Shown one piece after another: positions 8,138 through 15,698 of a DNA stretch of 64,000 bases. Source of the DNA: Marinobacterium lacunae (GTDB taxonomy: Bacteria > Pseudomonadota > Gammaproteobacteria > Pseudomonadales > Balneatricaceae). Location of the stretch: positions 1 through 64,000 of the forward strand of contig NZ_JMQN01000045.1 of assembly GCF_000705555.1 (NCBI RefSeq). The letters are read 5' to 3'. Each line of letters opens with the position of its first letter. Positions within the stretch are counted from its first letter, which is position 1. The notes beneath the pieces were generated by a model. The model saw only the letters and a list, made by a program, of their open reading frames with translations. It was not told the DNA's origin and searched no databases. Both the position numbers and the translations under genes were made by a program.

Positions 8138-9286
8138 TTAAGCCATTACGACGTTGAAACCGAGCTTGAGCAGCAACTCAGCCTGCTGTTTATTCTCCAG
8201 CCCCATGATCTGCAAGCTGGAAAACTCACGACGAACGGGGTAGTGCTTGCGCAGACGGTCAAAGGCGAGCATACGTTCCTCGGGGTCAAGATAGAGGGTT
8301 TCACGCAACGCACGATCGTCCCGGTAGGGGTCATACGTCAGCGCAATAGGCTTGAGCGGGTCGACGCTGCCACTGCACCCCAGCATCTCGATCTCAGGCT
8401 TGGGCAGTACCGACTCAAGGGTAATCGACACCTCCCGCCCTAACCACTGGCACACCTCACGGTAGAGCATCCAGGCCCCCCGAATCTTGCCATCCAGACT
8501 GTAACCGGCGATATGGGGCGTCGCGATAACACACTGCTCGGCAAGCTCAGGCAGAACCAGAGGCTCCTCCTCCCACACATCCAGTACCAAATGCACATCG
8601 CTGCGTCGACGCATAAACTGGATCAGCGCCCAGTTATCGATCACCGGCCCCCTGCCGGCATTTAATAGCACGGCACCCGGCTTCAACAACTCAAGATTGC
8701 CCTCGTTGAGCAGGTGGCGAGTCGGGTATGGACCGTCGTCGACAAGCGGCGTGTGTAGCGCAACCAGATCGGACCGTGAGAGCAACTCCTCCAGCTCGAC
8801 AAAACCCTCATGCCCTTCCCGCTCGGCCCTTGGCGGATCGCTGACCAGCACCTCCAAACCAAGCGCGCGCAACCGGCTGACCAACCGCCCGCCCACATTG
8901 CCGGCGCCCACCACCCCGACGGTACGCGTGAGCGGATCGACCCCATGCTGGGCACACAGATGCCACAAGGCGCTTAATACGTACTCAACGACGGCATCGG
9001 CATTACAGCCCGGCGCACTGCACCAGCGCACGCCTCTTCTGTCGAGCCATTGGGTATCCAGATGATCGGTACCAATCGTGGCAGTACCGACAAACCCAAC
9101 GCGACTGTCAGACAACAAGGGCTCGTCTACACGCGTAATAGAGCGGACCAGCAGAATATCGCTGTCGGCCACATCCGCAGCACTGAGTTTGCGCCCGGGC
9201 AGTCGGCGGATCTCCCCGATATCAGCGAACAGCGCATCCAACGCGGGTATGTTTTCGTCCGCCAGAATCTTCAATCGAGAATTCAC
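8138..9286 (-). CDS. pdxB: 4-phosphoerythronate dehydrogenase PdxB
   Basis: A 382-aa D-2-hydroxyacid dehydrogenase. It oxidises 4-phospho-D-erythronate to 2-oxo-3-hydroxy-4-phosphobutanoate in the DXP-dependent route to pyridoxal phosphate. It has the NAD-binding loop VGVVGAGNVGGRL near 124-136, the catalytic Arg in LLNAGRGPVID near 207-217, and the catalytic Glu and His in the WEEEP and TPHIAGYS segments. The C-terminal extension of about 100 residues after the dehydrogenase core is typical of PdxB and absent from SerA. The start is GTG at 9286 with GGAGG just upstream. Confidence 0.95.
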   Translation of the reverse strand: MNSRLKILADENIPALDALFADIGEIRRLPGRKLSAADVADSDILLVRSITRVDEPLLSDSRVGFVGTATIGTDHLDTQWLDRRGVRWCSAPGCNADAVVEYVLSALWHLCAQHGVDPLTRTVGVVGAGNVGGRLVSRLRALGLEVLVSDPPRAEREGHEGFVELEELLSRSDLVALHTPLVDDGPYPTRHLLNEGNLELLKPGAVLLNAGRGPVIDNWALIQFMRRRSDVHLVLDVWEEEPLVLPELAEQCVIATPHIAGYSLDGKIRGAWMLYREVCQWLGREVSITLESVLPKPEIEMLGCSGSVDPLKPIALTYDPYRDDRALRETLYLDPEERMLAFDRLRKHYPVRREFSSLQIMGLENKQQAELLLKLGFNVVMA

Positions 9287-9385
9287 GGGGCCTCCGGTTT
9301 AAACAGGTGCTTTACAAACAAGCCGCTTTCAGGCTCAATTCCGCGCCATTATAGAGCTCTCGTAATACAGCGGAAACAACCCTTC

Positions 9386-9634
9386 TTGATCGTTCACTGG
9401 CAAAAAGACCGGGATTACCGGATCATCCGGATATATCGCGACCTGGTCGGTGACTGGGTGGTCGAACAGTGCTGGAGGAATAGCACCGGCTGCCAGCAAA
9501 GCCACACACTGGTCGACTCGCGACAGGCTGCCCGCGCCCTGATGCTGCAGATCAATCGCGAACAGCGCCGCAAAGGCTTTCGACGTACCGTACCTGGCGA
9601 AGAGCAGCTCGACTTCGGTTTCGAGATTTCCTGA
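9386..9634 (+). CDS. Small WGR-domain protein, 82 aa
   Basis: The frame resembles a single WGR domain, found in some poly(ADP-ribose) polymerases and DNA-associated bacterial proteins. IVHWQKDRDYRIIRIYRDLVG is followed by the core DWVVEQCW (Trp-Gly-Arg core degenerate: W-R-N), then a serine/arginine helix SRQAARALMLQINREQRRKGF, and a tail EEQLDFGFEIS. The best start is TTG at 9386; no in-frame ATG precedes the domain. An overlapping minus-strand frame (9335-9685) has no domain similarity, so I prefer this strand. Its role is unknown; nucleic-acid binding is inferred from the family. Confidence 0.6.
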   Translation: MIVHWQKDRDYRIIRIYRDLVGDWVVEQCWRNSTGCQQSHTLVDSRQAARALMLQINREQRRKGFRRTVPGEEQLDFGFEIS

Positions 9635-9724
9635 TCCTGCCTCCCCCGCGCGCAACGACACCCAATGCGTGCGACAATATGTCACTTTCTTCGTTCCAAT
9701 CTCCAGCCTAGACTGAGACCCTCA

Positions 9725-10210
9725 ATGAACAGCTCGACCGACGCTCATACAGCCCCTTGGATGCGCTTGCTGCTTATCGCTGCATTGATCGCGATACTGA
9801 TCGCGACAACCCTGTATCTACCAACCTGGATTACGCCAGCGTCACCACAGGGAATAACGCTCACACCGCCGACGTGTGATCTGAATAACGGTCCATGCAG
9901 GCTGAAACAGGAGGGCATAGCGCTTGAGTTCGCACTCACGCCAACCCCGATACAGTCGTTGGCAACGCTGAATGCGCAACTCGATATTCAAGGCACCGAT
10001 ATTGAGCGCGCAACGCTATCGCTCGAAGGGCGAGACATGTACATGGGGTTAAACCAAACCGAATTGACAGCCACCGGTAACGGCAACCGCTGGCTGGGGA
10101 GCACCGAGCTGGCTGTATGTACAACCGGGCGCATGGTATGGCGCGCTCGCCTGACGCTCGAGTCGAAAGATCGAGTGTACTCAACCTGGTTCGATTTCGA
10201 GGCGAAATAA
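9725..10210 (+). CDS. Hypothetical membrane-anchored protein in a copper-delivery operon
   Basis: A 161-aa protein with one N-terminal transmembrane helix (about residues 13-35), then a periplasmic beta-rich domain. That domain contains three cysteines (CDLNNGPC at about 52-59 and a Cys near 138). I do not recognise a named family, but a small protein in this position is common upstream of SCO genes. The ATG at 9725 begins a clean N-terminus. It ends 2 bp before the SCO start codon, so translation of the two is likely coupled. By context it probably acts in periplasmic copper handling or terminal-oxidase maturation (inference). Confidence 0.65.
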   Translation: MNSSTDAHTAPWMRLLLIAALIAILIATTLYLPTWITPASPQGITLTPPTCDLNNGPCRLKQEGIALEFALTPTPIQSLATLNAQLDIQGTDIERATLSLEGRDMYMGLNQTELTATGNGNRWLGSTELAVCTTGRMVWRARLTLESKDRVYSTWFDFEAK

Positions 10211-10212
10211 GC

Positions 10213-10824
10213 ATGAGCCAACTGAAGACACTCAAGATACTGCTGATACTGAGCGCCTGCCTGCTGGCGGGGATGGTGGCTGCATTTGCGCTCAAACCCG
10301 CCCCCCAGAATATTCAGGCCAGCGGCCAACAACTCGGCGGAGATTTTACGCTTACCTCGGAAGAGGGTCCGGTCTCGCTAAGTGATTACAAGGGCAAAGT
10401 CGTTGTGCTCTATATCGGCTACGCATCCTGCCCCGATGTGTGTCCGACCGCGCTTGCCGTGCTGTCACAGGCGTTGAGGAATCTCTCCCCCGAACAGAGC
10501 GAACAAGTACAGGGGATATTCATCAGCGTCGATCCGGAACGTGATACGCCAGAGAAACTGGCCCAATATGCCCGTTTCTTCTCCGACCGCATGACCGGTG
10601 TCACCGGGAGCCGCGAACAGATTGATGCCGTCGTCCGTCAATACGGTGCTTTCTACCGCATGGTCGACATGAAGGATTCCGCTCTGGGATATGCCGTGGA
10701 TCACTCATCAAGGCTATACCTCATTGACCGTCACGGAGCACTGGCCGGAACACTTATCCATAATTCGACCCCAACAGAGCTGGGCCAGTGGTTGCAGCGC
10801 CTGCTCGAAGACAAGGAGAGCTAA
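10213..10824 (+). CDS. SCO1/SenC family copper chaperone
   Basis: A 203-aa membrane-anchored thioredoxin-fold protein. An N-terminal transmembrane or signal helix spans about 7-27. The copper-binding CPDVC motif lies near 75-79, and the distal conserved His is in the DHSSRLYLID segment near 168. SCO proteins deliver copper to the CuA centre of cytochrome c oxidase or act as thiol reductases for it. The ATG at 10213 follows the preceding stop by 2 bp. The next gene encodes a PCuAC chaperone, its usual partner, 4 bp downstream. Confidence 0.93.
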   Translation: MSQLKTLKILLILSACLLAGMVAAFALKPAPQNIQASGQQLGGDFTLTSEEGPVSLSDYKGKVVVLYIGYASCPDVCPTALAVLSQALRNLSPEQSEQVQGIFISVDPERDTPEKLAQYARFFSDRMTGVTGSREQIDAVVRQYGAFYRMVDMKDSALGYAVDHSSRLYLIDRHGALAGTLIHNSTPTELGQWLQRLLEDKES

Positions 10825-10828
10825 CACG

Positions 10829-11296
10829 ATGAAAGCCCTGACAACGCTGGTGCTAGGTGGATTACTGAGTTCGCAGGTATGGGCGGCCGATGTCGAAGTG
10901 ACCGATCCCTACGCACGGGCGGTACCGCCGGGACAGCCCAATAGCGCGGCATTCATGCAGCTACAAAACCGTGGAGAAGACACCCTTACCCTGATCGGCG
11001 CAAGTTCGGACGTGGCAAAGGCTGTAGAACTTCACACCCATACACAGGATCAGGGTGTCATGCGCATGCGCCGTATCGACGCCATAGAGTTGCCGCCTCA
11101 CCACACAGTGAGCCTGCAGCCCGGCGGACTGCACGTGATGATGATTGGCCTGAATCGCGGCTTGTCTGAAGGGGATGAAATCAGCCTGTCGCTATCCTAC
11201 TCTGACGGCAGCGAACAGACACTGACAGTACCTGTTCGCGCGGTCATGCCGGCAGGACATGGCGGCAACGGCATGAAGAAGATGGGCCAGCAGTAA
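10829..11296 (+). CDS. Periplasmic copper chaperone PCuAC
   Basis: A 155-aa cupredoxin-like protein with a Sec signal peptide (about 1-20, cleavage after VWA-A). Its metal site follows the family pattern H-x(n)-M-x(n)-H-x-M: the His-rich ELHTHT and the Met residues in GVMRMR, followed by the GLHVMM motif near 117-122. PCuAC takes up Cu(I) in the periplasm and works with SCO in loading the CuA site of cytochrome c oxidase. The C-terminus has an extra His/Met tail (AGHGGNGMKKM). It is the last gene of a three-gene rightward operon; the next gene, convergent, begins immediately at 11297. Confidence 0.9.
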   Translation: MKALTTLVLGGLLSSQVWAADVEVTDPYARAVPPGQPNSAAFMQLQNRGEDTLTLIGASSDVAKAVELHTHTQDQGVMRMRRIDAIELPPHHTVSLQPGGLHVMMIGLNRGLSEGDEISLSLSYSDGSEQTLTVPVRAVMPAGHGGNGMKKMGQQ

Positions 11297-11860
11297 TCAG
11301 CAGAGCTTACAGCCGCGCAAGCGGCTGTCGAAATGCCCGTACACCAGCAGACAAACTTCTTTTTCACTGCCCTGCCCGAGGTAGTCTACGTGGTCCCGAT
11401 CGCCGTAGCTGGCATTGAACATCCCCTCCTGCGCTGCCACCGGCATCACGCGATAGCTCTTGAGCCCCACCTGATAAACACCGCTGTAATGCGGGTAATG
11501 GAGTTCACCGTCTCGCCCAAGCCGCAACCACCCCGGCCCTGCATCGAACTGGCGCAGCGCAGGCACCTTTAACGGATTATCGGTGTGTAGCGAGAGAAAA
11601 AAATCGACCTGCCCCGGCGTATCGAAGACACCGAGCACCCAAAGGGAAGGCTCCCCTGTCAGCGAAAGGGCGTAGAGATACCAGTTGCTCTCACCCTCTA
11701 CCTGGATGCCGAGGCGGTGATACAGAAAATCAACCGATCGGCAGACAGAGTGATCCAACAGAGAGGCCGGCAATACCGGTTCAGAAAAAGTGCCAGCCTC
11801 CGTATCAACCGGAAGTGACTGTGCCTGCCAGCGACTCGCCTGAATTCTCAAATCGCGCAT
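11297..11860 (-). CDS. Hypothetical protein, 187 aa, downstream of epmC
   Basis: No family recognised. It is a soluble protein with several aromatic and Gly-rich strands and no signal peptide. The ATG at 11860 has GGAG 6-7 nt upstream and lies within the 3' end of epmC (56-bp overlap), indicating co-translation. The final residues contain a Cys-x-x-x-Cys-like end (GCKLC). It is the distal gene of a leftward group running from the sigma-54 activator at 15413. It abuts the convergent PCuAC gene with no spacer. Confidence 0.6.
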   Translation of the reverse strand: MRDLRIQASRWQAQSLPVDTEAGTFSEPVLPASLLDHSVCRSVDFLYHRLGIQVEGESNWYLYALSLTGEPSLWVLGVFDTPGQVDFFLSLHTDNPLKVPALRQFDAGPGWLRLGRDGELHYPHYSGVYQVGLKSYRVMPVAAQEGMFNASYGDRDHVDYLGQGSEKEVCLLVYGHFDSRLRGCKLC

Positions 11861-12416
11861 AGATCTCTCCAGCCGGCAGATGGCGCTCCAATGCAAAACT
11901 GTCGGCGGTCAATAACGGAATGCCGTAGAACGACCGCAAAGCGGACGATAGAGCCTCAACCCGCTCGGGCAACCCTTGCTCAAGCAGTTCAAGCACCCTT
12001 GAATGAACATTACGCATGAATTCGCTACTGGCACCTAGACCTGCAGACAGATTGTCCGCGCTGAAGTGAAACCGGTGTCCGGCAGATTCCGACAGAATCC
12101 ACTCGTACGCCTGTGGCTGCACTTCGACGCGCTCGAACTCCGCCTGCTCTTCGCAACTGCGTCCGTCCGGTTTATACCAGTAACCGAAGTCTACCAGTGT
12201 ACGCCTTTTTGCACCGGCAACACACCAGTGTGCGATTTCATGCAACGCGCTGGCGAAAAAGCCGTGGGCAAAGATTATGCGATGATGGGGATTGGACTGA
12301 TCTGCCGGCAAATATATCGGCTCGTCATCTCCAGCGACCAACTCGGTATTGTGAGAATGCAGGAACACGCCGTTGAAGATCGAAATCAAGTCACTGATAT
12401 CGTGCGAGCGCTTCAT
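11805..12416 (-). CDS. epmC: Elongation factor P hydroxylase EpmC
   Basis: A 203-aa member of the EpmC/YfcM family, iron-dependent enzymes that hydroxylate the beta-lysylated Lys of EF-P in the cytosol. Conserved family blocks are seen: DDEPIYLPAD near 28-37, the metal-site helix FASALHEIAHWCVAG near 52-66 (HExxH), VDFGYWYKPDGR near 73-84, and VEVQPQA near 96-102. The start ATG at 12416 overlaps the stop of the upstream lipoprotein gene as ATGA. EpmA and EpmB, which install the lysine, are not in this window. Confidence 0.92.
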   Translation of the reverse strand: MKRSHDISDLISIFNGVFLHSHNTELVAGDDEPIYLPADQSNPHHRIIFAHGFFASALHEIAHWCVAGAKRRTLVDFGYWYKPDGRSCEEQAEFERVEVQPQAYEWILSESAGHRFHFSADNLSAGLGASSEFMRNVHSRVLELLEQGLPERVEALSSALRSFYGIPLLTADSFALERHLPAGEIYARFENSGESLAGTVTSG

Positions 12417-13138
12417 TGGTACACCTGCCAACGCCGGTCGTTCAGCCACCAGCTCTCACCACTTTGCCTATCAATGCGCACGGCCACAAAGCCCTTGAGG
12501 TCCTGATCGGCCCTCTGAAGCTCGATGGCATAACTCGACACTGGCAGAGAACGCTCCTCCTCCAGCAGAACCCAACTACCCTGATCGGCAAGCCAGGTTT
12601 CACCGGTATCGACACGGTAACGGATCAGCACCCAGGCGCCCTTCGCCGTATAAGCACTCGCAACAGCGAAGCTGTCACCACCCTCTGACAACCCGAGCTG
12701 ATTCACCGTCTGCATCAACTGACCGATGGCCGCATCGATATCGGCGCTTGCTTGGTCACTGACCTCACCTGCGGCATTGCCCTCCACAGCTGCAGAAGAC
12801 GAGCCCGACGTGCGCTCTGAAAGATGCTGCAGGCGTGCCAGCAATATCTGATTCATCTCAGCCTGTTGCTGACTGGCATTTTTCAGCTGGATCAACTGCT
12901 CCTGCATCAGCACTAAACGTCCGCTTAGCTGATCAATCTGGTTCGAAATCTGCGCACCGCTCACCGCGCGCGCCGGCACTTCGGACGGAGCACCACCTGT
13001 GCTCTCCCGAGGAGCTGGAGATTCCGGCATCGCTTGCTCGGCATCAGGTTGACCTGTTTGAGGCTGGACATTGGCGGCGTTGCAACCTGCCAACAACAGA
13101 CCAAGCGCCACACTTGGCAACACGCGGCTGAATAACAC
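12413..13138 (-). CDS. Putative lipoprotein with coiled-coil segment, 241 aa
   Basis: The protein starts with a lipoprotein signal (MLFSRVLPSVALGLLLAGC), giving a lipidated Cys at residue 19. A low-complexity Pro/Ala/Glu linker (about 22-60) follows, then a probable coiled coil (about 70-105, QIDQLSGRLVLMQEQLIQLKNASQQQ), and a C-terminal globular part with paired W motifs (GETWLADQGSWVLLEEE, SWWLNDRRWQVYQ). No named family recognised. The GTG at 13138 is preceded by AGGAG, while a longer frame to 13207 would bury the lipobox. Translationally coupled to epmC. Confidence 0.72.
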   Translation of the reverse strand: MLFSRVLPSVALGLLLAGCNAANVQPQTGQPDAEQAMPESPAPRESTGGAPSEVPARAVSGAQISNQIDQLSGRLVLMQEQLIQLKNASQQQAEMNQILLARLQHLSERTSGSSSAAVEGNAAGEVSDQASADIDAAIGQLMQTVNQLGLSEGGDSFAVASAYTAKGAWVLIRYRVDTGETWLADQGSWVLLEEERSLPVSSYAIELQRADQDLKGFVAVRIDRQSGESWWLNDRRWQVYQ

Positions 13139-13203
13139 GAGGACACTCCTGAAAAATTGCGTCGGCGGATTGTAGCAAACTGAATCGCTGCCGTGACCGG
13201 CTC

Positions 13204-14067
13204 TCAATCAAGATCCGACAGGCTGGTCACCAGCTTGCCTTTGTTCCCGTCAGCAGCCCACCAGTTCAACACCAGCTCATCATCTGCTTTTCCGCCTGTA
13301 AAACTGAACCGGAAATAGGGCTCGAACCAGAGCGCCTCGCTAAGCTCCGCCCTCAGTAGACGGGTCTTGCCATGAAGAATCTCAAAGCGCTCAATTACCG
13401 GGGTTGAGACCTGATTTAACGTACCGTTATGAATATGCTTGGATAATGATGCAGTGGATCTGAATTCGACGACAGTCCCGGCGGCGCCTCTCCAGGCCCT
13501 CAGTTCCATATCATCGAGCCTCGATAGAACGGGAGTCTTTGCCTCGACCACGCTGGCCACGGCGACACTGGCCGCAACGGAAGGCACGGCAGCACTTGCC
13601 TGAACCTCAGCAGGTTTACCGTCCTGAGCGGTTGACTCAACCCTGCCTGAGGCCTGCGGTGCAATGACCTTGCCATCCAGGGTGTAACTGCGCCGGGCAG
13701 AGAGCACGCGGTCAGCCGTGCGCACGACCACCAATACCCCATTACCGGCAGCACGGAAACGGGTCGAGAGCTCCGGACGTGTACCGGGTTCAAGATAGAA
13801 GTTCGCCAGCGATTGCGGCTTCAGCTCATCGCTCAGCAGCCGAATTGACCGCACACCGTCCTGAAAGACACGAATGCCCAATGGAACCGGCGATTCGGGA
13901 TCAACCAGGACCGGCAGCTGCAACAATATATCAGCCGAGGACTCATACCTCGGCACCCCCATATTTGGCACCTGCAAGTTACCGTCGAGCAATGGAAGGT
14001 CGGCCTGGGCAGGCCCAGCAGCACCGAGCAACACGGCCATCAAACCTGTTCTCACCCACTTGCCCAT
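13204..14067 (-). CDS. SoxYZ-like fusion protein without cysteine
   Basis: A 287-aa exported protein with a signal peptide (about 1-22). Residues 25-135 resemble SoxY (ESPVPLGIRVFQDGVRSIRLL and SLANFYLEPGTRPELSTRFRA). Residues 190-287 resemble SoxZ (VEFRSTASLSKHIHNGTLN, VIERFEILHGKTRLLRAEL and PYFRFSFTGGKADDELVLNWW). An Ala/Val-rich linker joins them. SoxYZ normally carries sulfur intermediates on a C-terminal GGCGG cysteine. This protein contains no cysteine at all, so it cannot act as a classic sulfur carrier. The ATG at 14067 has an ideal GGAGG. It starts 20 bp after the sigma-54 activator gene, so the two are probably one transcript. Confidence 0.72.
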   Translation of the reverse strand: MGKWVRTGLMAVLLGAAGPAQADLPLLDGNLQVPNMGVPRYESSADILLQLPVLVDPESPVPLGIRVFQDGVRSIRLLSDELKPQSLANFYLEPGTRPELSTRFRAAGNGVLVVVRTADRVLSARRSYTLDGKVIAPQASGRVESTAQDGKPAEVQASAAVPSVAASVAVASVVEAKTPVLSRLDDMELRAWRGAAGTVVEFRSTASLSKHIHNGTLNQVSTPVIERFEILHGKTRLLRAELSEALWFEPYFRFSFTGGKADDELVLNWWAADGNKGKLVTSLSDLD

Positions 14068-14087
14068 CGATCGACCTCCGTTTCCGT

Positions 14088-15413
14088 TCAGCCCACGCGC
14101 AACTGACGTAATTTGCGATACAAGGTGCGCTCGCTCATACCAAGTTTGGCGGCAAGCTCGCGGTTATCGCCCTTGAACCGTGCCGCCACCTGCCGGAGAT
14201 ATTGTGCCTCGACCTGCTCAAGCGGCAGGACCTCCCGTGGGCGCTCACCACTGACAACCGCTCCTTCCGATACGCTTAACACCTCAGGCGATAACTGATC
14301 GATATCGATCACACCGTTATCGGCAAGCAGGATGCCGCGTTCAAGTATATTTCTCAACTCCCTGATATTTCCGGGGAAGTCATATCGCCTCATTGCCTGC
14401 AAGGCATCTTTGCTCACCTTGACAGCCGTCCCGCCTGGCAGCCTGCGCAGCAGCACTTCAATCAGCAGTGGCAGATCGTCGATGCGCTCTTTGAGCGTCG
14501 GTAAAGGTATGGGAAAAGGCGAAATGCGATAGTACAGGTCTTGCCGGAAACGGCCCTGCTCGACCATCTGTTTGAGGTTTCGATGGGTTGCACACACCAA
14601 GCGAACATCTGCATGCTGGGGCTCTAACCCACCCACCGAGCGAAAAACGCCTGTCTCGATCAGGCGCAACAACTTGACCTGCTGCTGCAGCGGAATCTCA
14701 CCGATCTCATCAAGAAACAGCGTGCCACCTCGTGCCACCTCAACCAGCCCACGCTTGCGGTGAACAGCTCCAGTGAACGCCCCCCGCTCGTGACCGAACA
14801 GTTCGCTTTCAAACAGCGCCTCGCTAAGACCTGAACACTCGACAGTCACAAACGGCTTGTGCGCCCGAACACTGCTATCGTGAAGCGCACGTGCAACGAG
14901 CTCCTTACCGGTTCCCGACTCGCCCAACAGCAACACGCTGATTTCACTCGGTGCAGCGCGATGCACCAATGAGAGCATCGTATTGAACGCATCGGAACGG
15001 CCGACCATACCGCCCTCATCGCCAGCAACCGCCTTAGCCTCGCGCACACAGTGCATGATCTCCAAAAAGCAGACCAGATCCCCCTCGGCGTTGTACACCG
15101 GCTGCATGTCCACATCCACATGCTCTTCGCCATTGGGTGTGTTATGCAGATGCAGGAGCCGCTGACGCAGCCCCGTTTCCGTGCAGCGCTTCAGTGGGCA
15201 GGACTCCCCCGCCTGATCGCAGGGGACGTTGTAGCCATGGGAGACTTCATAACAACATCGATCGGACACTGGATTGTCGTCAGCGTACGCCTGCCGATAA
15301 GCCGAATTCGTCGCCAGAATGCGATAGTCGAGCCCGATCAGGGTTGCCGGTTCCGCGATCGCTTCGAGAATCGCCCCCATCTCAGTGGTGATACATTGCA
15401 GCTCGGGTTGCAT
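14088..15413 (-). CDS. Sigma-54-dependent activator with Cys-rich PAS sensor, likely cyd regulator
   Basis: A 441-aa enhancer-binding protein with three parts. The N-terminal PAS-like sensor (about 8-125) is rich in cysteines (Cys53, 54, 65, 72, 77). The AAA+ domain has Walker A GESGTGK at 164-170, the sigma-54 contact loop GAFTGA at 211-216 and Walker B LFLDEIGE. The Fis-type helix-turn-helix lies at the C-terminus ([13 protein letters not shown]). It should activate a -24/-12 promoter after sensing redox state, oxygen or a ligand (inference). It is divergent from cydABX, whose upstream region has such a promoter and two dyads. The ATG at 15413 follows GGAGG. Confidence 0.88.
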   Translation of the reverse strand: MQPELQCITTEMGAILEAIAEPATLIGLDYRILATNSAYRQAYADDNPVSDRCCYEVSHGYNVPCDQAGESCPLKRCTETGLRQRLLHLHNTPNGEEHVDVDMQPVYNAEGDLVCFLEIMHCVREAKAVAGDEGGMVGRSDAFNTMLSLVHRAAPSEISVLLLGESGTGKELVARALHDSSVRAHKPFVTVECSGLSEALFESELFGHERGAFTGAVHRKRGLVEVARGGTLFLDEIGEIPLQQQVKLLRLIETGVFRSVGGLEPQHADVRLVCATHRNLKQMVEQGRFRQDLYYRISPFPIPLPTLKERIDDLPLLIEVLLRRLPGGTAVKVSKDALQAMRRYDFPGNIRELRNILERGILLADNGVIDIDQLSPEVLSVSEGAVVSGERPREVLPLEQVEAQYLRQVAARFKGDNRELAAKLGMSERTLYRKLRQLRVG

Positions 15414-15468
15414 GCGCCCTCCACAGCACTTGCCTATCTGACATCTGATGCCTGACAAGCAACGCAAA

Positions 15469-15484
15469 CTGTCATAAATGACAG
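15469..15484. promoter_or_regulatory. Dyad 1, candidate enhancer site for the sigma-54 activator
   Basis: CTGTCATAAATGACAG is a perfect 6-bp inverted repeat with a 4-bp spacer. It lies about 140 bp upstream of the -24 box and 56 bp from the activator start codon, the usual place for an upstream activating sequence that could also autoregulate the activator. Confidence 0.6.
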
Positions 15485-15500
15485 CCATTATCTGCCCACT

Positions 15501-15515
15501 GTGACATTTTGTCAC
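15501..15515. promoter_or_regulatory. Dyad 2, candidate enhancer site for the sigma-54 activator
   Basis: GTGACATTTTGTCAC is a perfect 6-bp inverted repeat with a 3-bp centre. It shares the pentamer TGTCA/TGACA with dyad 1, which lies 32 bp (about three helical turns) away start to start. Paired, helically phased dyads are typical for enhancer-binding protein hexamers. Confidence 0.6.
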
Positions 15516-15623
15516 TGTACCGCCGCTCACCCCGCCTGTATAACGACCTAGCTAAATGCCGTTTCTGCGCAATTTCGGGCAAGTTCACGGACGTAAAATG
15601 CAACACTGTTTTCCTGCCCGAGC

Positions 15624-15639
15624 TGGCACGCTACCTGCT
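15624..15639 (+). promoter_or_regulatory. Sigma-54 (-24/-12) promoter for cydABX
   Basis: TGGCACG-ctac-CTGCT matches the consensus TGGCACG-N4-TTGCA, with the -24 element perfect and a C in place of the first T of the -12 element. The -24 GG and -12 GC dinucleotides have the required spacing. Predicted start near 15650, about 49 nt before the cydA ATG. Read directly from sequence; use is inferred from the divergent activator. Confidence 0.75.
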
Positions 15640-15698
15640 CTGTAAGCTGTTGCCAGGTTCGATAACCACGGCGAATCCATCTTTATCGGGAGAAACTG

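Larger units (their letters stand above)
15414..15698. other. Divergent control region between sigma-54 activator and cydA
   Basis: This 285-bp region has no coding potential that I trust. Its left half has two perfect dyads (15469-15484 and 15501-15515). Its right half has a -24/-12 element (15624-15639), leaving about 110 bp between them for DNA looping. The remaining leader of about 50 bp precedes the cydA start codon. Confidence 0.7.

Noticed and set aside
9335-9685. Minus-strand 116-aa frame opposite the WGR gene
   Set aside because: No recognisable domain, whereas the plus strand at 9386-9634 has a WGR-like pattern.
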